From: Paragorgia papillata
Lineage: Eukaryota > Cnidaria > Anthozoa > Scleralcyonacea > Coralliidae
Length of the DNA stretch: 64,000 nucleotides
Direction: 5' to 3'
NCBI GenBank assembly: GCA_035771165.1
Contig: JAWNZC010000314.1
Span: forward strand, 5,961,001-6,025,000
Each line of letters begins with the position of its first letter. Within the stretch, counting starts at the first letter, position 1. The position numbers were made by a program, and so were the translations under genes. The notes beneath the pieces were generated by a model. The model was not told the origin of the DNA. It worked only from the letters and a program-made list of their open reading frames with translations, and ran no database searches. This document shows positions 32,258 through 44,200 of this stretch, piece by piece.

Positions 32258-35200
32258 TTAAACATAAGTTTTATTCCTATTGTGGTTAGAGTCTTCCTGG
32301 TCGGCGCTTGGTTGTCTTTTTCCTACGTACTTAATATCATCTTGGGGAGCAACAACATCTTCAGTTTCACTATCTGAATCCACAGCAGTGTTAGTACTTC
32401 CTTGAGAATCATCTGCACTTGAGTTTCGATTAACTTCTTGTGCGTTGTATAAAGGATTATTAGCCATAAATATTGCATTGTTCACATCATTGTTCCCATC
32501 CGGGGTTTTAATTGAGATAAGAGGATCATCATGTCCGTAGCTGTTCTCTGAATCTTCGTCAACTCCTAGAATTATAAAAATAATAACTATATATTAACAC
32601 AAGAAGGCACTCAAAGTTTGCATACGGGTTATTGAGATAGTTTAAGTTACACTATACAGGATTGCCTGTATATTGGTTATATAATGCATAATAATGAGCG
32701 CAATCAAGCAGTTTTTTCCAATTATTTCTTCTACACATTATGAAATTTTCATCCAAATTGAAGCACAATTTAATGGCTTGGTCTATCATCAATCTTTCCA
32801 CAAATTTTCATGAAAACCTGTGAAGTACTTTGTGAAATATATCCTGGCAACAGACGAACAAACAGACAGACAGGCAGGCAGGCAGGCAGGCAAACAAACA
32901 AACAAACAAACAAACAAACAAACAAACAAACAAACAAACAAACAAACAAACAAACAAACAAACAAACAAACAAACAAACAAACAAACAAACAAACAAACA
33001 AACAAACAAACAAACAGACAGACAGACAGACAGACAGAGGTGAAAACAACCTCTTTCCAAAGTAATAATAATAATTTTAATAAAACTCCATTGTATAGTA
33101 GTAAGATGTACAACTGGCATTTGTTTTGCAAGGATGAACTTTGGGCAGAAAAGTAATGCAAAAAACTTTTTATCGAAGAGCTAATGTGTTGGGAGTGCAA
33201 AGGAATTTTTGTAAAAGTAATGCAAAGGAATGTTTTAGCGAAAAACCGAAAAAAGCTAATGTGTTGGGTACCCTACCATTTTGATGTAAAGGAACATTTT
33301 GATAAAGAGCTGAGTCTGGTTGTTTTTTGGATGGCCATGGTTTGGGAGTGTCATACGTCATTTCGTTACCATGTAAACGCTCAATGATAGAGGTGTAGTA
33401 AGGTCTTAATTCACTTTCTTTGGCCCAACAGTCTTTCATAATTCTGTACACAAACTGGGGACAAAAATCAGGCTTTGCAAGATGAATCCCCTGAAAATAA
33501 AGAAGAGAAAATCAGATTTGAGTGAAGATATCAGATATTGCATTTTATTGTGTTTTATTGTGTTCTAAATAGTGTTCTATTGTCTTCTATTTAACAAATA
33601 GATTACATTTTTCCGTGTGTACTGTAATAGATCACAGATGACGTACAGTGTGTAAAGAACAAAAAAGTACGACACGAGACGAAGTCGAGTGGTGTGACTG
33701 CTGTTCTTTACACGCTGTGACGTCATCTGTGATCTATTACAGTACACACGCACGGAAAAATGTAATCTATTTGTTTTATACAATAAAAATTCAAGTAGTT
33801 TATTGAAGGATTTTTAGGGCGTGAAAAAAGAAAACCAAGTCTACTGACGTGTGTGTCCTTAAATAAATCACGGTCAACAACGAAAATGCACACAGGAGTT
33901 ACATTATTGTGTATTGTCTTCCGTTTTGTATATTTGTATACAAAAAATACAAAATACAAAAAATACACATTGTATATTGTCTTCCTTTTTTTACACCTCT
34001 TGTATTTGGAACCAATGGTGGGATTGGAATCGAATGCACTGTTTTTCTAAAAGCATTAGCAGAACATTTAGCAAGAAAGAATGGAGAATCATACGCTATT
34101 GTTATAGCTTGGCTGCGAACACGCATATCTTTTGAAGTTTTACGATCTGTTCATTTGTGCGTAAGAGGATCGCGAGTACCATTCAGAAAACGAGATGAAG
34201 GGGAGATGTTGGATGACTTTCGATTAAATGTTTTTAACTTAACTAATTTTTTTGATCTTTAAATTTTATCCTTAAATTTTATGAACTTAAAAAATCAGAC
34301 TTTTTAGAACATTTTTTAAAATTTATTCCAATTTACCATACTATTTTTATTTGTAATTTAACTATATTTGTGTCAAAATAACTAGAAGAAGTTTTTAAAT
34401 ATTTAATTAGAATGGAAATTAGACAAGATATTTTAATAAAGTTTTTATATTTTTCAATTCTATTGTGTTCTATTGTGAGAAAAATAGCATATAGAGAATA
34501 ATACATGGATGTGCGGAAATATGAAATTTATTTCGAGTGTTGACCAGGATATCTCACGAGTGAGCGAAACGAACGAGTGACATATCCTGTTCAACACGAG
34601 AAATAAATTTCATATTTCCAAGCATCCATGTATTGTTCTGTTTATTATATAAAAAAATTGTCCTATTGCCTTGCAAAAATTACATTAAACTATGTGAACA
34701 CATGTGAGATTATCACTTGGCGGAAAAATCAATAAAACACTCTATTTTATATAGAGCTGCGCCCGATTAATCGATTAATCGATTATTTTTCCGTTTTTTT
34801 CGACAATCGATTATTTTTAACAATAATCGGATCATCGAAAACAACAGCACACAGGATGATACCGGAATGAGTTTCTTTCCGGAATAAAAAAGTTGTGGAG
34901 CGATGGCTTTGTCGTTGTGGCATTCGCGGCGTTAAAAAGTATTTAAAGCGTATCAAATGTCAAACGCGACTTGTTTTGATCCTTTGTCTCTAAGGAAGTT
35001 GTCCTCTCTGTTAGTACTCGCTCTCTCCTTGGCTGTCAATTCAAGACGGACCAATCAGGATGAATTATTACTTGCATAGCAATAGGCAATAGTGCGTCAA
35101 GTTCACGGGTCAAGTCTCAGTGAAACTCGTGCAAACTTTGCTTGAAAGCTAAACTGAAAACGCTTTTATAATTTGCAAAATTCGATAGCTTAGATTAGAA

Positions 35201-38200
35201 AGACACTCAACTTGCGCTTTGTAACACAGTTTCTTTCTCTTTGCCTCCGCTGTCTGTCCGTCATGTCTCGAAGTCGAAGTGATGTCTGGAAACATTTCGT
35301 TGTCCAGAATTGTCCACGATTAATCGATTATTAATCGATTGTTGGCAACGATTAATCGATTACGCGTATTAACCGATGGGCGCAGCTCTAATTTTATATA
35401 ATAAAATAAACCATACCTTTGCAATAAATTCCAGTACTTGTTTATTGGTATATCCATAATAAGGTTGCATACTAAATGTAAATATTTCCCAGAGCAGAAC
35501 ACCGTATGAGTAGACATCAGACGCTACTGTAAATTTACCAAACATCACAGCCTCCGGTGACAGCCATCGAATGGGCAGTACTGTTTCTTTTTCGATCTAT
35601 TATAATTACAAAAACAGCTATAAACCAATTGTTTTTCTCTTTTCGATAAAAATAATAACTTGGACTTATTAGATTTAAATGAGTAGGTTTAATTTTAATG
35701 CTAAGTAATATTTAAAACACGAGCGGGAGTGTTTTATCAGATTTAAAACCACGAGGGCGCAGCCCGAGTGTTTTAGATCTGATAAAACACGTGATGCGAG
35801 TGTTTTGAATGGCTTCAAAAACGATTCGTTATTGGATGTTATGTTCATTAGTATTCTTTATATAAAATTGTACGTTCATTAGTATGCTTTATATAAAATT
35901 GTATGTTCATTAGTATTCTTTCTGACGTCAAGAAGTTTTATCAGGTATAAAACCACGGACATGGTACTGATTTCCTTTGTGTTTTCCTCATGAATTATTA
36001 GTGAGTTTTTGAATCTGGTTTAAAAACGTAATAGATAAAGCGTGAGTAGATCAGCAAATCAGGACGAATCTGTATGCGATTTACAGATATTGATTCAATA
36101 TTCATTTCTTTTGAATTTTCTTCATGAATTATTAATGAATTTGATAAGTACTATTTACAGAGTGAGTGGCCGTTCTGTATTAGGGTATCCAATACAGAAC
36201 GGACACGAATTTTGGTAAGTTTATTGGCGTAGTAATTTTTCTAAAAAACCCGTCTAAGTCGAGAAAATCAAAGCTAAAGTTTATGTAAATCAAGAAGAAT
36301 CTATATCACATATAGACCCTCATTAAACATGGATTTTCTTTGTGTTTTCCTCATGAATTATTAATGAGTTTTATAGAAGTAAGTACGATTAAAGCTTAGT
36401 ACTTACTTTATAATAATTATTGGAATAAATATCTCTCGACATTCCAAAGTCAGCAATCTTTATTGTTAAATCATCAGCAACTAAACAGTTTCTTGTCGCT
36501 ACATCTCTGTGAATAAGACGATGACTTGCCAAATATTGTAAACCTTTCGCAACATCTATACTCATTTTGGTCAACGCCTCTTGAGAAAGATAATCTACAA
36601 ACATGAATTAAGATTCTTACTGTAACTTTTGCTCGTATAATATACTTTTATAATATACTTCATCTGCTACTAATCATGATTAACTGAAAACTAATAAAAA
36701 AAAATCTCCACAGCTAGGTGGTTAAATAACGTAAATTGCGGTGTCCTGACGACTAGTTAGCTCACAGTGCAGTATAGGCTTTCAGGCAGATTTATATTCA
36801 GCCTGTGATTTGATTGGTTGATTGGTTGGCTGGCTGTTGGTTAGCTGGCTGGTTGGTTCGTTGGTTCGTTGGTTGGTTGTTTGGCTGTTTGTTTGTTTGT
36901 TTGTTTGTTTGGTTGGTTGGTTGGTTGGTTGGTTGGTTGGTTGGTTAGTAGTTTGTTAGTTAATGGGTTGGTTGGTTGGCTGTTTGTTAGCTGGCTGGTT
37001 GGTTGGTTGGTTGGTTGGTTGGTTGGTTAGTAGTTTGTTAGTTGGTTGAATTGGTTAGTTACTTGGTTAGTTTGTTGGTTGGTTAGTTTGTTGATCAGTT
37101 AGTTGGTTGCTTACTTGGTTGGTTGGTACGTTGGTTGCTTACTTGGTTGGTTGGTTGGTTGGTAGGTTGGTTGCTTGGTTGCTTGGTAGGTTGGTTGGTA
37201 TGTTGGTTAGTTGGTTGGTTGCTTACTTGGTTGGTTGACGATTGATTGGTTCGCTGGCTCGTTCGTTGGCTCGCTTGCTCGTTCGTTCGTTCGTTCGTTC
37301 GTTCGTTCGTTCGTTCGTTCGTTCGTTCGTTCGTTCGTTCGTTCGTTCGTTCGTTCGTTCGTTGAGACACTGCTCTTTAGCACTGTGCTTGGTTTAAAGA
37401 CAGCATACTAGCTATAAAGGTGAATAGATCAATGATTCCACTCACGTTTCTTTGGATCAGTAGTCTCAGTATGTCCTTCTATCAAAGGTAAAGATTTACG
37501 TAAATATTCACTCAGATCTCCATTACTCATGAACTCGAAAATCATACAATAAGGTTCTTCCATGGCAGACACGGCGATAAGTTGAACGATGTTTGGATGA
37601 GAGAGAAAATTCATAAGACAAGCCTCTTGATCAAAATCAGCCTTAGCTTCAACAGAGGAACCTTTTTTTAATGTCTTTACAGCCACTATAACTTCAGCTT
37701 CAGGCTGGTTTTCATTTAAACCAACAGCACGACCTTCGTTGGTTATAAGAAATAAAATAAAAAAGAAAGCGTTAGTGTTATTTATCATTTTGCTTTTCAT
37801 TTACACGACTCAGGTAAAAAATAATTCACGCAGATAAAAAAAATGTCTGGAATGAAAGAATGCGAACAAGAGAGCGAGGCGAAATTCCCAAATAAATGCA
37901 ATGATAGCAAAGGATAAAGATGGATAAACAAAAAATAAGATTATCTACCGTCATCTACAAACCTACCCTATACTACCCTATCATACTATCATATCATATC
38001 ATGTCTTGTCCTTCTCGGTCCTCTCCACTATATCTCATCTTACCCTATGTTATCCCATCTTACCCCATCGTATCCTATCTTACCCCATCGTATCCCATCT
38101 TACCCCATCGTATCCTAGCTTAACCCATCTTATTCCACCTTATCCTATTTTATCCCATCATATACTATTGTATCCCATCATATCCCATTTTATTCTATCT

Positions 38201-41200
38201 TATCCCATCGCATCCTATTTTATCCCATCGTATCCATCTTATCCCCTATTACCCCATCGTATCTTAGCTTAACCCATCTTATTCCACCTTATCCTATCTT
38301 ATCCCATCGTATCTTATCTTTTTCCATCGTATCCTAGATTATCCCATATTATCTTAATCCATCTAATTTAATCTTATTCTATCCTATCCCATATCATATC
38401 AGTGATATCACAAATCATATAATGGTAGTGTTGTCCCTTATCATACCTTGAAACACTTGTCCAAACTGTCCTTCACCCAAATCTTTATCATAAGCAATCA
38501 TCTCAACGGAGTATTGTTTCATTTGTCTAGGATCATTAATGGATATCTTGGACTTCAGGAGATCATCAGCGCAAAGATTATTGATATGGTCTTTAACAGA
38601 AACAGTTGGAAAGTTTCCCAGACCACGTAGATTCATTGATGGAGTACCTGGATCTAGTTTAGCATGTTCATTTTCTCTTTCTCGTCTTCGTCGAAACAAC
38701 AAGAACACGATGATCAAACAAATAATAACAACAACAACGACTGTCACTGCTATTCCTGCTGCGATAATTGGTGTTTCTTTATTCGTATCTGAGTTAGAAA
38801 ACGAAGCATTGTTCGTTGAGGAATGTTTGTTGTCGGGAATAGATGTGATTGGAGGAACAGAAGTATAAGCACTGGCGTCTAACAAAAACAGACACACGTC
38901 AAATTAACAAAAAGCTATGCAATAGCAAACCAAGTAGCATTCTGTTAAATTTCACGCAGAATTATCAGACACCCAAATGGTGCAACAACTCGCTTTATAT
39001 ATAATATATAGAAAATAAATTCAGAACGATCTTGAGCAAAAAAAAATACCAAAAATATGGTCAAAATTTCAAAATCTACTGCTACAAATTAAAGCATGCT
39101 AGTGCTGTGCAAACTCCGGTTTTTCAGCTCCGGCTCCGGCTCCGGCTCCGGCTGCTTTACAGCTCAAATATCCGGCTCCGGCTCCGGCCTCCGGCTTCTT
39201 TGGTAAGTTGGGTCACAACTGGGGATAAAGTCCAACCGGATATTATTCTGCTCAACTTTGTCCCCAGGGTCTTTTCCTGGTGAAAGCCGCGAAACTGTCA
39301 AGCGACTCAAGCAAACGCAATGCGACAACTAGCAATGTCAGGAATGATAAAAACTTTATAGAACCGAATAAAGTTACACTACTACAAATAATAAAATACA
39401 AAGTATAAATTGCCAAAGATTTTTAATTTTTAAAACTTTTTATAATTAAATTTAATGAACGCTAAGCGACCAATGTTGCCTGGAAGGAGTGCACAACGCT
39501 TCTTTGAGACGATATTCCCCGTCAACGAGAAGACTCGTTCAGAAGTAACAGAGGATGGTGGACAAGAAAGATATGAGAGAGCTAGACGCGTCAAAGCAGG
39601 CCATTCGTTTTTGTGGCGATACCAAAAAGTAAACATAAAGCTAATATAAATGGATATTTCGTTACTTCGACAGCACATGAATACAACAGACTATGAACAG
39701 ACATGTGTAGTGACGCAGCGCATGACAAATGCAGCGTATCAAAGCATGACGCTTGCGATTGTATTACGGACATAACAACTTTTCCTGTGACAAGATAGAT
39801 CACAGACATAATAACTTATTGCAATTTGGTCGTTTGTGATAGCCGAAATGGTTTGACACTTCAGATGATATGCGCATTCAACAAATTCTATGTTGCCATT
39901 ATTTGTAACCAAAGCATCTTCGAAATTGTCACATTTCTTGTCATTCTGAATTTCCAGCCGGAGCTGGGAGAACTCCGGCTCCGGCTCCGGCTGACCAAAA
40001 AACGCCGGAGCTCCGGCAGAGCTCCGGCCTCCGGCGCTCCGGCGCACAGCACTAACGCATGCGCAAACAGTTAGCAGCGGTATTAGTTTGAAACAATAAA
40101 AAAATAAAATGAATAATTGGAATGAACGAACGAATGGATGGATGGATGCATGAATAGATAAATGGAGAGATGGACGAATAGATGGATTAATGGGATGGAT
40201 GGATGGATGGATGAATGAAGGGATAGATGAAAAAATAAAATATATATCTTATGTAACGACAGATTACTTACTAAACAATCCTGAAATATAACACGTCTTT
40301 CCCTCCTTTTCCAGATCTTCTATATAACGTAAATTGTTACAATCTGGAAGAGCAATATGAACGAAGTCCGCATTCGTCGCGTGGAGGGAAACGCGGGCTC
40401 CTCCGATCAGTTTCTGTAATGTTTTTGGGCATTCCATTTCAAATCTGTCACAATCTCGTCGGCATATATGAATTGGAATACCTTCCTCGGAACACGGAGT
40501 CAAAATGTATTGACATAATAATATTCTGATCTTACGCAGACATGATTTGGAGATATCGTCTTTGCCAATAATACCAACAAGCTTCTGAAAGCCTGCGAGA
40601 AGTTGGTTGGTATTGTTCAGACCATAGTTATAGTCAATAAAACGAAGAGCGGTTCTGAATCGAGGAACGGAGTTGTTGAGATAAGGAAAGCATAAGCCAT
40701 CTTCGGGATAACGTATACACGAGCCGTTTAGACGTTTTGATCTGAAAAAAATAGAAAATATATAATAAGGTGAATGAATGAAGAAAGAAAGGAAAGCAGA
40801 CATGAAGGGAGGGAGGAAAGAAACAAGGAAGGGAAGGAAGGAAGGAAGGAAGGAAGGAAGGAAGGAAGGAAGGAAGGAAGGAAGGAAGGAAGGAAGGAAG
40901 GAAGGAAGGAAGGAAGGAAGGAAGGAAGGAAGGAAGGAAGAAAGGAAGGAAGGAAGAAAGGAAGGAAGGAAGGAAGAAAGTGAGGGAGGAAGAAAGTGAG
41001 GGAGGAAGGAAGGAAGGGAGGGAAGGAGGGAGGGAGGGAGGGAGGGAGGGAGGGAGGGAGGAAGGAAGGAAGGAAGGAAGGAAGGAAGGAAGGAAGGAAG
41101 GAAGGAAGGAAGGAAGGAAGGAAGAAAGGAAGGAAGGAAGGAAGGAAGGAAGGAAGGAAGGAAGAAGGAAGGAAGGAAGGAACGAAGTGAACGAAGAAGG

Positions 41201-44200
41201 AAAGGAAGGAAGGAAGGGAAGGAAGGAAGGAAGGGAAGGAAGGAGGGAGGAAGGAAGGAAGGAAGGAAGGAAGGAAGGAAGGAAGGAAGGAAGGAAGGAA
41301 GGAAGGAAGGAAGAAGGGAAGGAAGGAAGAAGGGAAGGAAGGAAGGAAGAAAGTGAGGGAGGAAGAAAGTGAGGGAGGAAGGAAGGAAGGGAGGGAAGGA
41401 GGGAGGAAGGAAGGAAGGAAGGAAGGAAGGAAGGAAGGAAGGAAGGAAGGAAGGAAGGAAGGAAGGAAGGAAGGAAGGAAGGAAGGAAGGAAGGAAGGAA
41501 GGAAGGAAGGAAGTTTAATTTTTCCTTTAAACTTAAATAGACCAACCTGTAACAGTTAACATTTTTTAAGTCATCGATATTTTTCGCTTTCTCTAACACT
41601 GTTCCGTTCCAGCAGCATCCTAGTGCCAGGCAAGAATCTTTTGAAATAGTTTTTGATCCACAAGGGACTATATCGTCGGGGGTATTGAGAAATGAACAAA
41701 TGTCACCTAAAGGAAATCAACATGTTCATTCGGCTGATATTATTTCAATTCTATTTTAGAATATGAAATTAACTCTCTCAACCCTGAATTCGCTTTAAAG
41801 TATTTTACTCTGGCTGACGCCAGACGATTTTATTCCTCATTGAGAGGCCGCTAGTGTTGAAAGGGTTAATGTAATAAAATTAAGACTCGGTAAAAGACGT
41901 CTCCCCTCCGCAGAGGATTCCGTGAGGATTCTGAGACTGAGGAAAAAACCGCTGTAAGGTAAAAGACTGTATTTTTCGCAATTTAAAATGCCTATGGAAC
42001 GAAAATTAAGTTTGTCTTATTTGAAAGAACACTTAATGATAGGGTAACATCTATTTCCTTGCTTCGTTCTTGAGATATTTTAGTTTATTTGATATGCAAA
42101 TTAAACATTTTGACGTCACACATGTGTATAATATAAGGGCGCTTTCCAATTGACAAGGTTAGGACCAAATTTTCCAGTCCGACCATCCCAGGCCTCAAAC
42201 GAATCGTGTTCCATTTAACCGGACTGACCGGTCTAACCGTATAAATGGAAAGCCCCCAAAGTTATCGGAAAAGGTTATATATCTTATGCTATTATCAAAT
42301 ATAATAACTTGAAAATCTACATGTTTAGTGTTGTGGGCGAAACATACCCACATGCTTCGTTCCAATTAATTTGGTTTAATAATAGAAAATATATATAACC
42401 TTCTCCGATAACTCATTATGCACGTATGACGTCAAAATGTTTAATTTGAATATCAAACAAACTGAAATATCTCAAGAACGAAGCAAGGAAACGAAAAACT
42501 TCAAAATATGTTACTCTATAATTTTAAGTGTTCTTTCAAATAAGACAAAAAAAAAAGATTAGAAGCGGCAAAAACAAAGAAAAACCGACCACCAAAAACA
42601 ACAAAAGGAAAAGCATTAATCATTCCTTACAAAAATGAGTTTACCTACTTACGACAGCTTGTCAAGCTGAAAACAACTGAAACTTTACCAACTTCAAGCT
42701 GAAAACCGTTTAGGGGTGATTAGATGCAGCGGGCTAGCCCGTAAGCCGGAATGAGTTTCGAATTAACGCAGTGGATGATTCCAGGCCAAAATTCGCAATT
42801 ATCAAGTAAATATAAGGGCAAAGTTACGTTAGTTTTACTTCCGTTTTACACTAATTAGTCTATTATTTATTTTGTACGCCCACCGTTAATAAAAAGATTC
42901 TTATAGTCTTAGCTAACCCACGAAAGCGTCTTCACGAAGACTAATTAATTTATTAAGTCTTCGCTATGATCACGAAAGACACGAACAACGTTTTGATGTT
43001 CTATTTCAGTTCCTTTCAGCACTATTTATTCACACATTCAAGTAAACGGACGCGTATCGAAGCGAGTTCAGTATCATGCAGTTTCAGCCCGGTGTAACAT
43101 GACCTGCCCCCGCGGCATCTGGTACTAGATGCCCCCCCTTGTGAAATCCTTTAAAATACTTCTTTCACCCCGAGTTATCCCAACCGTGGTTATCCCGAGC
43201 AACAGCATAAATACGCATGCCTAAGTTGACCCTACCCCCCGAGATAACTCGGGTGAAAGCGTTCACATGGAGGTAGGGATAACTCGGGGGCTAGGGTTAC
43301 CCTATCGCTCCGACCGAGTTATCCCTATCCCCCGAGTTATCTCGGTCTCATGTGAACGGTTTACTTTTTTAACATGGAAATAAACACCGAGTTATCTCGG
43401 GGGATAGGGATAACCCTACCCCCGAGATAACTCGCCTCATGTGAACAGGCCCTCAGATGGTTAAATGAGTTCGCAAGCGTTCAATAGACGTTGAAATGTC
43501 TCCCAAAGCGCCATTGAAATATTAATCACGGTCGGCAATGATTAATGTATTTGTTTTTGTAGCCAGATGAAAACGTTCTAGGCCGCGCGGTTGCATGCAT
43601 GTAATCGAAATGTTAAAGAAACATGCGTTTTATATATTCAAGTGTATTCAATAAAAACATTTTTTAAACATTTGAACATCTTAAAGCAAAATTAAAAATA
43701 TACAAATTTGGTCAGGAATTTCGACGATAATACATTCAGTTACCAAGTTACAAATCTGCAAGAAGGCTAAGAACAATAAAGGAATGTTCATTTGTTGTTT
43801 TTCAAAACAATTTCAAATATTGTTCAACAATATATGTCCCACTGTTTAACAATAGTGATCACACGCATTCAAAGGAACTTTATCTACTCAGAACGGCTCT
43901 GTATATTTTCCACATAAATAAAACTCATTATTATATAAAATAGAGTGTTTTATTGATTTTTCCGCCACTAATAAAAGTGATAATCTCACATGTGCGATTA
44001 TTTATGATAATCTCACATGTGACGATTATCGCTGAATCAGCATTATAGTTTAATGCAATTTTTGCAAGGCAATAGGACAATTTTTTTATATAATAAACAG
44101 AACAATACATGGATGCTTGGAAATATGAAATTTATTTCTCGTGTTGAACAGGATATTGTCACTCGTTCGCTTCGCTCACTCGTGAGATATCCTGGTCAAC

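Noticed and set aside
32770..33200. Val-Cys-Leu-Phe and Lys-Gln-Thr-Asn frames
   Set aside because: AAAC microsatellite.
40634..41599. 321-codon frame on - with Pro-Ser-Phe-Leu repeats
   Set aside because: It starts in the trefoil-like exon and runs through the AAGG repeat intron; good donor and acceptor sites remove the repeat, and it leaves the CRD exon in a wrong frame.
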